From the NCBI RefSeq assembly GCF_001524445.2, contig NZ_CP013419.1, positions 124,001 to 188,000 on the forward strand: 64,000 nt of DNA, read 5' to 3'. A model generated the notes under the pieces. The model saw nothing but the letters and a program-made list of their open reading frames with translations, was not told the DNA's origin and made no database searches. This document shows positions 24,410 to 33,168 of this stretch, in pieces; the stretch's first letter is position 1, and every line of letters begins with the position of its first letter. The translations under genes were made by a program, and so were the position numbers. Origin of the DNA: Burkholderia savannae (GTDB lineage Bacteria > Pseudomonadota > Gammaproteobacteria > Burkholderiales > Burkholderiaceae).

Positions 24410-25156
24410 ATGAAAGTCCATCCTTTCGTTAGCGGCGCGAAGGCAATCTTCCCGCTGTGCGTCGGCAATTTTCCATTTTCCTTTATCGTCGGGGCGTTGA
24501 GCGTCACCGCTGGCATGAGCGTATGGCAAAGCACGGCCTGGGCCGGCATTGTCATCGCCGGTTCTTCCCAGATGCTCGCGCTGAACATGCTCAAGATTGG
24601 TGGCTCACTCGGTGTTGTGATCCTGACGACGGCTGTTATCAATCTCAGGCATGTCCTTTACAGCGCGTCTATGTCCGAAAAGGTCAAAGAGTATTCCTTT
24701 CTCACCAAATGCATGATGGCCTACGCATTGACCGACGAAGTTTACGCCACGACCATCAAGCGCATGGACGGTGACGGTCAACAAAAGCCGGGGTTTTATC
24801 TGTCGGTTATGTTCATCTTCTGGCTGTCGTGGATCGGGGCCGATCTGCTGGGTGCTATGGCTGGCTCGTCGTTTCCCGACATCCAGCGCTATGGTCTCGA
24901 CTTTGCGATGGTTGCAGCCTTCATCGCAATCGTAATGCCTCAGATCCGCAGCCGTGCCTGTATTATTGCAGCGGCCGTTGCGTCCGTCTCGGGCGTACTG
25001 CTGGTAATCCTGCCTTATTCGCTTGGGATCGTGGCTGCGTCGCTGCTGGGAATCAGTGCCGGGCTTTACGTGGACTTTGCGGAGGAGAAGAAAGCGGCCA
25101 TCAGCGCGGTGGCACTGGCGGGCTTGCCCGATGGAGCACAAAAATGGACAGCGTGA
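24410..25156 (+). CDS. azlC: AzlC-family amino acid permease
   Basis: A 248-residue membrane protein with the AzlC signature: GAKAIFPLCVGNFPFSFIVG near the start, then AGSSQMLALNML and INLRHVLYSASMSEK, with YALTDEVYATT in the middle. Six or seven membrane spans are visible. AzlC and AzlD form a two-subunit exporter of branched-chain or related amino acids. The ATG is well placed after AAGGAGATTCCCC. It overlaps azlD by 13 bases. Coupling to a cysteine desulfidase-like gene suggests export of a toxic or surplus amino acid; the substrate is unknown. Confidence 0.93.
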   Translation: MKVHPFVSGAKAIFPLCVGNFPFSFIVGALSVTAGMSVWQSTAWAGIVIAGSSQMLALNMLKIGGSLGVVILTTAVINLRHVLYSASMSEKVKEYSFLTKCMMAYALTDEVYATTIKRMDGDGQQKPGFYLSVMFIFWLSWIGADLLGAMAGSSFPDIQRYGLDFAMVAAFIAIVMPQIRSRACIIAAAVASVSGVLLVILPYSLGIVAASLLGISAGLYVDFAEEKKAAISAVALAGLPDGAQKWTA

Positions 25157-25464
25157 CCTTTATCCTGTTGATGGCCGGTATGGCCGCAGTGACCTTCCTG
25201 ATCCGGTTTTCGTTTATCGGATTGTCCGGGAGGATACATATGTCCGAACGTGTGAAAAAGACGCTTCGATTCGTGCCCGTAACGGTATTGCCGGCCATCA
25301 TCGCCGTACAGATCCTCGACGTGAATTCACACATGGAATTCAACCTGCACAACCCGAAGGTAGTAGCCGCCATCATCTGTGCGCTTGTCAGCCTGCGCTT
25401 CGGGATGATCTGGGTCGTGGTGAGCGGCGTCGGTTCCCTGATCCTGTTGACCCGTTTCCTGTAG
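25144..25464 (+). CDS. azlD: AzlD-family exporter subunit
   Basis: A 106-residue small membrane partner of AzlC. MDSVTFILLMAGMAAVTFLI is followed by RFSFIGLSGRIHMSERVKKT, then LRFVPVTVLPAIIAVQIL and SLRFGMIWVVVSGVGSLILL, typical of AzlD with three or four spans. The start lies inside the azlC end, so the two are translationally coupled. Confidence 0.92.
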   Translation: MDSVTFILLMAGMAAVTFLIRFSFIGLSGRIHMSERVKKTLRFVPVTVLPAIIAVQILDVNSHMEFNLHNPKVVAAIICALVSLRFGMIWVVVSGVGSLILLTRFL

Positions 25465-25478
25465 GGGGATTCGAGGAG

Positions 25479-25517
25479 ATGGCTACTACTAAGATTTCCG
25501 AAAGAAATGTCACATAG
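25479..25517 (+). pseudogene. Start of a lost third gene after azlD
   Basis: GGGGGATTCGAGGAG precedes an ATG that encodes only MATTKISERNVT before a TAG. Just beyond, DNA of an IS630 fragment starts, so a third operon gene was probably cut off here. It is short and could be chance. Confidence 0.3.
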
Positions 25518-25519
25518 CC

Positions 25520-25711
25520 GCGTATTGGTATTCGGGTTGGCGAAAGAAGGATTTCACCAGCGCGGGCTGGGCGCGGAGCGCCGATGGCGAGCCGTTTCAT
25601 CTCGTCCTTGGTCTGCACGAGGCGTTTGGAGGCGCTGCGCATCACTTGCGCCCAAACCTGTTCGTCGAGGTTCAGGTGCGGCGAGTACTGCGGCAGATAG
25701 ATCAGTTTCAG
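25520..25711 (-). pseudogene. IS630-family transposase, C-terminal fragment
   Basis: The minus strand reads LKLIYLPQYSPHLNLDEQVW, then AQVMRSASKRLVQTKDEMKR, the end of the DDE domain of IS630-type transposases (YSPxLNxxE). The rest of the gene is missing. Confidence 0.75.
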
Positions 25712-25886
25712 GGTAAGTCAGTATGACTTTCCGTGGGGCATTGGCTGGCTTGGCGTGGGGAATCCAACGCGGGTTAGCATCGCCGCCAGAGCCGCACGGT
25801 GTGGACAGGCCACACCCGGCAACTTCCACCACGGAGGCCAGCATGGGAAACAATAGCACGGTGTACGTTGGGCTGGATGTGCATAA

Positions 25887-26800
25887 GAGACGGTTTCAAA
25901 AAGGGCCCCTGGGGCTGTTAACTTTCGCGGCGAGCTGTTAACCTCAGGCATCGGAACAACCGAGACCGAGGAGATGGCCAAGCCGATCATCGACGACGAA
26001 TTGTGGACACTGATCGAACCGCTGCTGCGGCGACCCAAGCCGCGGCGCGAGAAGAACCCAGGGCGCCTGCCGGTTTCGAATCGCGCTGCGTTGACTGGCA
26101 TCCTGTTTGTCCTCAAGACCGGACTGCGCTGGCGCGACCTGCCTGCCGAGATGGGTTGCGGCTCGGGCGTGACATGTTGGCGACGGTTACGCGACTGGCA
26201 GGCCGCAGACGTATGGGATCGCTTGCACGAGCTGCTTCTTGCGAAGCTGCGAGCAGCAGACCAGATCGACTTCTCTCGAGCTGCGATCGATTCATCCTCG
26301 ATCCGTGCCGTTGGGGCGGGCCAAAAACTGGGCCAAACCCTACCGATCGTGCGCGACCCGGTTCCAAGCACCACATCGTCACCGACGCCAACGGCACCCC
26401 GCTCGCCGCGATCCTGACCGGCGCGAACGTCAACGACGTCACGCAGTTGCTGCCGCTGATCGACGCGATTCCGCCGATTCGCGGATTGCGTGGCCACCCA
26501 TTGCAGAGACCGCGTGTGGTCTACGCCGATCGCGGTTACGACTCCGAGCGACATCGACGCGCGTTGCGCGATCGCGGTATCGAGCCCGTGATCGCCAAGC
26601 GCCGTACCGAACATGGCAGCGGCCTTGGCAAATATCGCTGGGTCGTCGAGCGCACGCATGCCTGGCTGCATCACTTCCGTCGCCTCCGTATTCGTTTCGA
26701 GCGCCGTGCTGACATTCACGGCGCGTTCCTCAAACTCGGTTGCTGCCTGATCTGCTGGAATACCCTCCGGCGCGCCCAGCAGCCTTTATGAAACCGTCTC
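25887..26800 (+). mobile_element. IS5/IS427-type insertion element, 914 bases
   Basis: The ends are perfect 11-base inverted repeats (GAGACGGTTTC and GAAACCGTCTC), flanked by the 3-base duplication TAA (25884-25886 and 26801-26803), as expected for the TNA targets of the IS427 group. It lies inside the IS110 transposase gene. Its 3' 387 bases also occur at 22118-22504. Confidence 0.92.
25974..26791 (+). CDS. IS5-family (IS427 group) transposase in two overlapping frames
   Basis: The first frame starts MAKPIIDDELWTLIEPLLRR and has GILFVLKTGLRWRDLPAEMG, then IDSSSIRA with the first catalytic D. The second frame (-1) takes over at CCAAAAAC (26321-26328) and gives KTGPNPTDRARPGSKHHIVT, then VYADRGYDS and VVERTHAWLHHFRR with the remaining D and E. 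A -1 shift on the A run would give one full transposase of about 270 residues. Programmed frameshifting is normal in this group, so this is probably an intact gene rather than a pseudogene. Confidence 0.85.
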
Positions 26801-27863
26801 TAAGGAATCGATCACGATCGCCTATGCAATCGACGCAGGCGAAGTCGAGTTGCAGGGCAAGACCGGCACGACGCCAACGGAAATCGATCGCTTGTGCAAG
26901 CGATTGCAATCGAAAGCCCGACATGTACGTGTCGCCTTTGAGGCTGGTCCCTGCGGCTACGGTCTGTACCGACGTCTGGTCAAGCAAGGCTTCGACTGTA
27001 TGGTATGCGCACCGTCGCTGATTCCAAGGAAGCCCGGGGAACGGGTGAAGACGGACCGGCGCGACGCGATTAAGTTGACGCGCTCCCTTCGCGCAGGAGA
27101 TCTGTCGGCCGTGTATGTGCCGAGCGTCGAAGACGAAGCCTTCAGGGATCTCGCGCGGAGCTGGGCGTCTGCCAGGGACGACTTGCGGCACGCACGGCAG
27201 CGGCTGAAGTCCTTTCTGCTATCGCACGGTGTGCACTACATCGGGCGAGCGGACTGGGGTGCTGCACATCGACGCTGGCTGAGCAAATATTCATTCGAGA
27301 GTGCATGGCGGCAACTCGCGTTTGACGAACATCGCCGCACGATCGAGGATCGTCTGGCGCAATGCGACCGGCTGGTAGACGGCGTTACGCGAAGCCGTGG
27401 TCGAGTGGAGTTTCTATCCGGCGGTGCTGGCGTTGCCGGCGATGCGCGGCATCCAGTTCATCACGGCGGTGGGCATGCTGTCCGAGCTCGGTGATCTGTC
27501 GCGCTTCGAGCATCCACGCCAGTTGATGGCCTGGCTTGGCATCACGCCCTCGGAGCATTCGTCCGGAGGCACGCGACGCCAGGGTGGTATCACCACGGCC
27601 GGCAACAGTTATGCGAGAAAGCTGCTGGTTGAAGCCGCTTGGAGTTATCGGCATCCGGCACGCGTAGGCAAAACACTACAGCCTCGACACGAAGGTATTC
27701 CGAAGGAAATCATCGATCGTGCGTGGGACGCGCAGGTAAGGCTATGCAAGAAGTATCGCAAGCTCGCTACACGAGGCAAGAACGTCAACGTTGCCGTGGT
27801 GGCTGTCGCGCGGGAACTGGCGGGCTTCGTCTGGGATATCGGTCGCCTGGCGATGTCTCTGCG

Positions 27864-27909
27864 TGTTTGCAGATGCCAAGATGACGACCGCGCTGCTCGA
27901 CCGTCTTAC
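27864..27909 (+). pseudogene. istB: istB fragment ahead of the IS66 insertion
   Basis: The frame reads VFADAKMTTALLDRL, the C-terminal IstB motif, and continues after the IS66 element at 32988 as THHCHSVETGNDSYRF. The IS66 target duplication CGTCTTAC (27902-27909) is in this gene. On the left it abuts the IS110 end. Confidence 0.7.
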
Positions 27910-27997
27910 GTAAGCCCCCGGTGAAGTCATCTTGTCCAGTCGCTTCGTGACCGCGAGGATCGTGTCCACCAGATTTTTAAGTGGACACGTGTACACC

Positions 27998-28390
27998 ATG
28001 GAAGGCAACGAGGTTGAAGGGCTGGAACTGATAGAGCCGACGCGACGGCGTCGGCATAGCCGCGAGTTTAAGGAGAAGGTCGTGCGCGCGGCGATGCAGC
28101 CGAACGTATCCATCGCGGCGGTCGCGTTGCATTACCGGCTGAACGCCAACCTTGTGCGTCGCTGGGTCGTTGCACGGCAGAAGCCGGACGTGATCGAACC
28201 GGCGGCCGTAGAAGCACTCGCAGCACCGCAGGCGGCATTCGTGCCGCTCCAGTTGGAAGCGTCGTCCGCGTCGGCGGGGCTGTCGGAGATCCGGATCGAG
28301 GTTCGTCGGGGCGCCGCCATAGTCACGGTGCATTGGCCGGCGTCGGCGGCCGTCGAGTGCGCGGCGTGGCTGCGGGACTGGCTGAGATGA
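27998..28390 (+). CDS. IS66-family accessory protein TnpA
   Basis: A 130-residue TnpA starting MEGNEVEGLELIEPTRRRRH, with the helix-turn-helix REFKEKVVRAAMQPNVSIAA, then VALHYRLNANLVRRWV. The C-terminal domain has IRIEVRRGAAIVTVHWPASA. The start at 27998 was chosen because an upstream ATG at 27932 reads terminal DNA. It overlaps tnpB by four bases (ATGA). Confidence 0.9.
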   Translation: MEGNEVEGLELIEPTRRRRHSREFKEKVVRAAMQPNVSIAAVALHYRLNANLVRRWVVARQKPDVIEPAAVEALAAPQAAFVPLQLEASSASAGLSEIRIEVRRGAAIVTVHWPASAAVECAAWLRDWLR

Positions 28391-28722
28391 TCCGCATCGA
28401 TGCGATCTGGCTCGCGACGGAGCCGGTCGACATGCGCTCCGGTGCGGATACGTTGCTGGCCCGGGTGGTGAAGGTGTTCGGCGCAGTGCGGCCGCATCAC
28501 GCGTATCTGTTTGCCAATCGGCATTCCACACGGATGAAGGTGCTGGTCTACGATGGGCTGGGCATCTGGCTGGCCGCGCGTCGGCTGAACAAGGGCCGCT
28601 TCATCTGGAGCGATGGTGAACAGTCGGTTTCCTTGCCGTTGAATGCCGAGCAACTGCGCGCGCTGGTCACGGGTCTGCCGTGGCGGACGCTAACGCCCGA
28701 TCACGCGATTACCGTGATATGA
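28387..28722 (+). CDS. IS66-family accessory protein TnpB
   Basis: A 111-residue TnpB: MIRIDAIWLATEPVDMRSGA, then HHAYLFANRHSTRMKVLVYD, then GLGIWLAARRLNKGRFIW, the full family signature. It is coupled to tnpA by ATGA and lies 63 bases ahead of tnpC. Confidence 0.92.
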   Translation: MIRIDAIWLATEPVDMRSGADTLLARVVKVFGAVRPHHAYLFANRHSTRMKVLVYDGLGIWLAARRLNKGRFIWSDGEQSVSLPLNAEQLRALVTGLPWRTLTPDHAITVI

Positions 28723-28785
28723 GGCGCACCGGGACGTAAACAGTTTCGCTTCCGTGCCGGAGTGGCCTCTGGCAGACTGGCCTGC

Positions 28786-30146
28786 ATGGACTTGCCCACC
28801 GACCTCGACGCCCTGAGCCCGGAACAGTTGCGTGCGTTGGCCGCGCACCTGATCGTGCAGGTCACCGAGCAAGAGCGGGAGGCTGGCGAGCGAGAGCGGG
28901 AGCTGCAGTATCGGCAAACGCGTATCGATCAACTGACGCACGAACTCTCCGTGCTCAAGCGCCTGCAATTCGGCAAGCGCAGCGAGCGGCTCGATGCCGA
29001 ACAGATGAGCCTGCTCGACGAGGCGATCGACGCAGACCTGGCGGCACTGGAAGCCGAACTCGAACAGCTTCAACCGGCCACGACTGCCGCTGAGCCTCGG
29101 CAACAGCCGAAGCGTGTGCCCTTGCCATCGAAACTGCCGCGTACGGACATCCATCACGAACCGGAAGACACCACGTGCCAGTGCGGTTGCCAGCGGGAGC
29201 GCGTGGGCGAAGACATCAGCGAGAAGCTGGACTATGCGCCAGGCGTGTTCACGGTCGAGCGGCATATCCGCGGCAAGTGGGCCTGTCGGCACTGCGGGAC
29301 CCTGATCCAGGCACCGATCCCGCCTCACGTCATCGACAAGGGTATCCCGACCACCGGGCTGTTGGCGCAGGTGCTGGTTGCCAAATACGGCGACCACCTG
29401 CCGCTGTATCGGCAGGAACGCATCTTTGCCCGCGCGGGCCTGGCGGTCCCGCAATCGACGCTCGGCGCGTGGGTCGGCATCTGCGGTGTACGGTTGCAAC
29501 CACTGGTCGATGCGCTTCGCGAAGAGCTCCTGCAGCGCGACGTGCTGCACGCCGACGAGACGCCGGTGCAGATGCTGTCGCCCGGCAAGGGCAAGACGCA
29601 TCGGGCTTACCTGTGGGCGTACAGCACGACGCCATTCGCCGATCTGAAGGCCGTGGTCTACGACTTCGCCGGCAGCCGTGCCGGCGAACATGCCCGAAAG
29701 TTCATGGGAGCGTGGTGCGGCAAGCTCATGTGCGATGACTATAGCGGCTACAAGGCCGGATTCGAACTGGGCATCACGGAAATCGGATGCGTCGCTCACG
29801 CCCGCCGGAAATTCTACGAGCTGCACGTCAACCACAAGAGCCAGATCGCCGAGCAGGCGCTGAAATACTTCGGCGCACTCTACGACGTCGAGCGTGACGT
29901 CGCCGAACTGAAGCCCGATCGAAGACAGGCCATCCGCCAGCAGCGATCCAGACCCGTTGCCGATGCGTTGCACGCCTGGATGGTGACCCAGCGCAAGCTC
30001 GTTGCCGAAGGATCGGCAATCGCAAAGGCGCTCGACTACAGCCTGAAGCGTTGGGAAGCGCTCACGCGCTATCTCGATGACGGGCACGTGCCCATCGACA
30101 ATAACTGGCTGGAGAACCAGATTCGACCATGGGCGATGGGGCGTTC
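28786..30146 (+). pseudogene. IS66-family transposase TnpC, 5' part (split by a recombinase element)
   Basis: Starts MDLPTDLDALSPEQLRALAA, followed by coiled coil, zinc-type cysteines (TTCQCGCQRERVG and WACRHCGTLIQ), VLHADETPVQM and LMCDDYSGYKAG with catalytic D residues, and IDNNWLENQIRPWAMGR with the catalytic E. At 30146 it enters the recombinase element and reads on as junk to 30330. The missing end, NWLFAGSLRAGQRAAAIMSL onward, is at 32743-32935. Joining TC (30145-30146) to G (32743) restores GRSNWLFAGS in frame. Confidence 0.92.
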
Positions 30147-32229
30147 ATTGTGCACCTCCTTCCGAAACCTCGGTAAACATTGGGAGTTGCCCTTCAACGT
30201 CGTTGCGACACGGGCGATGTTTGCGCGTCAGCGCCGCCGTAACAGCTTCACTGCGCAGATCGCTCGCGCGAATCTGCCACGGGGCATCGGGCATTACCTG
30301 CTCGGCAGGCAGAACCTTATCGTTGATTAGACGCCGGATCATATAGTGGGTAACGCCAAGCGCTTTCGCCGCCTCGGACATCGTCAACCAGTCACCATCC
30401 TTCTCTGCCGACTTGTACGCATAGATGTTGCGCACTCGCCGTACGGAGCTGACGCGATGCGCAGTCCAGGTCTTGCCTTGGCCCGTACGTATCCCCATCC
30501 GGTTTAGTGATGCGGCAATATCCTGATCAGACCATCGGGTTGCCATGCTGCGCATGACTGCGAGCGCTTCGTCGGACGTGCTGCATCCGTGCTCGCCGGT
30601 CTTGGGTTTGCGGATCCGCACCTGCGAGTGCTGACCACCTTGCCAGTGAATCGTGAGAATGACTTCACGCGTTGACTCGTTCACGTCTGCGACTATATCG
30701 ACGATCAGCACCCGAACCAGCTGCTGGCGCATGCGCATGGTGACGCCTGGAGCATTCCAGGCGGCATCGAGGTCCTCGGCGAGCTTCGTAAAGTCAGGAG
30801 CAGCGATTGGTGCCGCCGATGTGCGCGTTGTCTCCAGGCGCGCTTGGCAGGCCTGTACACGACGCAACGCTGCCTCCCAATTCTTCTCCAACTGCGCGGC
30901 GATCAGACGGTTATCGGGATCGCAGGCGGCGTAGCGTCGCTCTGCCAGCGTGGCTTCGTACTGAGCCTGCTGCAGTTCAAGTTCGATGATTCGCCGCTGC
31001 TCGCTCAGGGTATCCATAAGCATCTGCTCGGCCTGCAAGGCCGCCTCTATCGCCACTGGCTCCACGACACGCATCAGTTCTCTCGCGATCGCGGCGTCTA
31101 TGCGAGAGCCACCGAAGCTCATGCACTTCGGTGGCAGGTCAAAGCGATAGCATCGGTAGACCGGTCGCGGTGTGCGTCCAGTATAGGCCACCGACAGACG
31201 GCGTCCGCAGCGCGCGCATCCAAGTAGTCCTGCCAGCAGGGCTCGCCCACCACGCCCCGATTTTACGTCGCCTGCCTTGCCATAGGCGTTTGCGGCGAGC
31301 AGCTTCTGATTGCGCTCGAATTCTGCCCAGTCGATGTAGCCTTCGTGGTGCTCTTTGAGCAGAACCTCCCACTCCTCGAACGGCTTGCGGTGCTTGTAGG
31401 TCTTATGTGCACGGCCATCGACGATGGTCGTCTGCTTCCCACTCTTGCCATATGCGTAGGCCCCGGCATAGAACGGATTCCTGAGCACCGAGATCACGTT
31501 ACGGTAACGTATCAGCGTCCAGTCGAAATGCGTCAGGGTCCTGCCATCGGTCGGACGCGGAAAGTGGATTTGTTCGGCCTGTAACGACAGGAAAGCCTGC
31601 CGTGCGCTACCCAGTTCGCGAAAGCGAGTGAAGATCATGCGTATCACTTCCTGCAGCCGTTGGTTGGGATCAAGACCCAGGCCGACATCACGATGCCAGA
31701 GATAGCCAATCGGCACGCTGATGCGCAATTCACCGCGCTGAGCCTTGGAACGCGCGGCATCCAGCATGCGCGTTCGAAGCACGTTGAGCTCGAATTCGCT
31801 AATGCTGCCCTTCATGCCGAGCAGCAGCCGGTCGTTCGGTCGGCAGGGATCGTACACGCCATCAAGGTCGATGACCCGCGCCTCGACGAGACCACACAGT
31901 TCGAGCAGATGGTGCCAGTCGCGCCCGTTACGGGCAAGACGTGATGCATCCAGGCAAAGGACAGCTCCGACTTCACCGGCACAGAGCAATGCCACCAGGC
32001 GCTCAAAGCCGGGCCGGGCCACCGTTCCGCTCGCCGATCGACCCAGATCATCGTCGATGACCTCGATATCGCGAAACCCGCGGCGCTTTGCTTCTCCCAC
32101 GAGTTCGTACTGGCGACGCTGGCTCTCGAGATTCATCTGGACCTGGGCCTGCGTCGACTGACGGACATAAACTACTGCCTTGCGCTGGAGAAGGGGCGCC
32201 GGCAAACGATCAGCGTTCGTCATCGTCAC
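30145..32229 (-). CDS. Large serine recombinase
   Basis: A 694-residue recombinase. The N-terminal resolvase domain has AVVYVRQSTQAQVQMNLESQ with the catalytic Ser and LCLDASRLARNGRDWHHLLE with the catalytic arginines. The Recombinase domain follows (YLWHRDVGLGLDPNQRLQEV, then FYAGAYAYGK). Next are a zinc ribbon (LLGCARCGRRLSVAYTGRTP, then YRCYR) and a coiled coil (QRRIIELELQQAQYEATLAE). A C-terminal extension holds a second helix-turn-helix (MSEAAKALGVTHYMIRRLIN). The stop codon TGA lies exactly on the left junction with IS66 tnpC. Length and motifs suggest it is active. It is probably the integrase/excisionase of the element. Confidence 0.92.
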   Translation of the reverse strand: MTMTNADRLPAPLLQRKAVVYVRQSTQAQVQMNLESQRRQYELVGEAKRRGFRDIEVIDDDLGRSASGTVARPGFERLVALLCAGEVGAVLCLDASRLARNGRDWHHLLELCGLVEARVIDLDGVYDPCRPNDRLLLGMKGSISEFELNVLRTRMLDAARSKAQRGELRISVPIGYLWHRDVGLGLDPNQRLQEVIRMIFTRFRELGSARQAFLSLQAEQIHFPRPTDGRTLTHFDWTLIRYRNVISVLRNPFYAGAYAYGKSGKQTTIVDGRAHKTYKHRKPFEEWEVLLKEHHEGYIDWAEFERNQKLLAANAYGKAGDVKSGRGGRALLAGLLGCARCGRRLSVAYTGRTPRPVYRCYRFDLPPKCMSFGGSRIDAAIARELMRVVEPVAIEAALQAEQMLMDTLSEQRRIIELELQQAQYEATLAERRYAACDPDNRLIAAQLEKNWEAALRRVQACQARLETTRTSAAPIAAPDFTKLAEDLDAAWNAPGVTMRMRQQLVRVLIVDIVADVNESTREVILTIHWQGGQHSQVRIRKPKTGEHGCSTSDEALAVMRSMATRWSDQDIAASLNRMGIRTGQGKTWTAHRVSSVRRVRNIYAYKSAEKDGDWLTMSEAAKALGVTHYMIRRLINDKVLPAEQVMPDAPWQIRASDLRSEAVTAALTRKHRPCRNDVEGQLPMFTEVSEGGAQ

Positions 32230-32742
32230 GCTCCTTCCCGGTGGTTGCGCCGGCGGCTTGGATCAGCAGGCTTGCAAGATGCGTGATTACCTTTGCGCGT
32301 TGCGCCGTGTTCATTCCCTGAAGCTCGACGTTGTCGAACACCATGTTCATCTGGCGCGGCGTCACCGCCGGCGATTGCGGTCGTGCTGGAACACCCCTTG
32401 GCAGCTGGCCCATTGCGTTTCTCCCGGACGATGGTGGAACTGTCCGGCGAGTTTGCTCGCAAGCGCCGATCAACAAGCAGCCGATGCAGGGCGCATAGCA
32501 CCGCCACGGTAACCCTCGGCTCGCCGAGCTCCATGGCGGAACACACTGCGCGATCCAGCATCCACGCTGCCACCACCTTGACTATTCCAGGGCCCGCGTC
32601 GACATGCACCACGCGGCCGCCGCTGCGATTCTCTACGTCTCGAACCTTGACGCGGCGACCATACAGCGGATGCCAACGATAATGGACTTCAACTTCTTGC
32701 CCGATATGGGCAGAATGAATGCGAGCTTGCGACTGGCCGCTC
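30147..32742 (-). mobile_element. Serine-recombinase mobile element inserted in IS66 tnpC
   Basis: About 2.6 kb holding two minus-strand genes: a large serine recombinase and a DUF5372-like gene overlapping it by four bases. The boundaries are defined by the tnpC reading frame on both sides. The flanks GCGT-TC-ATTG and CCGC-TC-GAAC share the dinucleotide TC (30145-30146 and 32741-32742), a plausible crossover core. No inverted repeats and no target duplication are seen, which fits serine-recombinase integration. Confidence 0.8.
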
Positions 32743-32765
32743 GAACTGGCTGTTCGCTGGCTCAC
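32226..32765 (-). CDS. DUF5372-like protein partnered with the recombinase
   Basis: A 179-residue protein of unknown function. The core is GQEVEVHYRWHPLYGRRVKV, then RDVENRSGGRVVHVDAGPGI, then VKVVAAWMLDRAVCSAMELG, and the C-terminus is unstructured. HPLYGR and the beta-rich core resemble the DUF5372 family found beside such recombinases. Its GTG start at 32765 lies in tnpC sequence outside the element, so expression may use a target-supplied start. A closer start inside the element was not found. The stop overlaps the recombinase ATG. A partial copy is at 3446-3755. Confidence 0.75.
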   Translation of the reverse strand: MSQRTASSSGQSQARIHSAHIGQEVEVHYRWHPLYGRRVKVRDVENRSGGRVVHVDAGPGIVKVVAAWMLDRAVCSAMELGEPRVTVAVLCALHRLLVDRRLRANSPDSSTIVREKRNGPAAKGCSSTTAIAGGDAAPDEHGVRQRRASGNEHGATRKGNHASCKPADPSRRRNHREGA

Positions 32766-32935
32766 TGCGCGCAGGACAACGTGCAGCCGCGATCATGAGC
32801 CTGATCCGGTCGGCGCAGCTTAACGGGCATGATCCGTACGCCTACCTGAAAGACGTGCTCACCCGACCGCCCACGCATCGTGCCAACGACATCGCGTCGC
32901 TGCTTCCGCATCGCTGGACGCTCGCCGCGGCTTGA
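32743..32935 (+). pseudogene. IS66 transposase TnpC, 3' part
   Basis: Frame NWLFAGSLRAGQRAAAIMSL, then NGHDPYAYLKDVLTRPPTHR, then LLPHRWTLAAA-stop. It completes the split tnpC of 28786-30146. The IS66 right terminal repeat follows at 32979. Confidence 0.88.
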
Positions 32936-32987
32936 TCAGCGGCACCTCCCGAGCCTCGGTGCCTTTACCGGGTGCTTACCGTCTTAC

Positions 32988-33168
32988 GCATCACTGTCAC
33001 AGTGTAGAAACAGGCAACGATAGCTATCGTTTCAGAAACAGTACAACGCAACCAAAAAAGGAGATAAAGAAAGCAAGGATACCCACCGAATAACCCCAAA
33101 GCTGGTCCAACGGGTGGGTCAGAATTCAATGCAAACCGTGGGTCAGGATTCCGTGCAAATCAACATTT
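32988..33168 (+). pseudogene. istB: istB 3' end and IS21-family terminal repeats
   Basis: The frame continues THHCHSVETGNDSYRFRNST and stops at 33093, the C-terminus of IstB. Two repeats of GGGTCAG(A/G)ATTC followed by GTGCAAA-like sequence, ending GTGCAAATCAACA at about 33168, are IS21 terminal sites. The IS66 inserted in this istB. Confidence 0.75.

Larger units (their letters stand above)
25843..27863 (+). pseudogene. IS110-family transposase, interrupted by an IS5-type element and frameshifted
   Basis: The start MGNNSTVYVGLDVHK (first catalytic D of the RuvC-like domain) stops at 25886, where an IS5-type element is inserted. It continues at 26801 as ESITIAYAIDAGEVELQGKT, then VRVAFEAGPCGYGLYRRLVK and VKTDRRDAIKLTRSLRAGDL. 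A frameshift near 27395 moves it to VVEWSFYPAVLALPAMRGIQ, then MAWLGITPSEHSSGGTRRQG and the GNSYARKLLVEAAW transposase-20 domain. With two lesions it is dead. Confidence 0.88.
27910..32979 (+). mobile_element. IS66-family element carrying a nested serine-recombinase element
   Basis: The ends are GTAAGCCCCCGGTGAAG (27910) and the inverted partner GTAAGCACCCGGTAAAG ending at 32979. A perfect 8-base duplication CGTCTTAC flanks it (27902-27909 and 32980-32987). Genes tnpA, tnpB and tnpC are on the plus strand. tnpC is split by a 2.6-kb insertion at 30147-32742. Without that insertion the IS66 would be about 2.47 kb. Confidence 0.92.

Noticed and set aside
25974..26791. IS5-type transposase as a pseudogene because of the frame change
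   Set aside because: The two frames overlap at an A run and both ends and the target duplication are perfect, which fits programmed -1 frameshifting of the IS427 group.
28690..30087. 465-codon open frame on the minus strand
   Set aside because: It is the antisense shadow of IS66 tnpC, which has all its family motifs on the plus strand.
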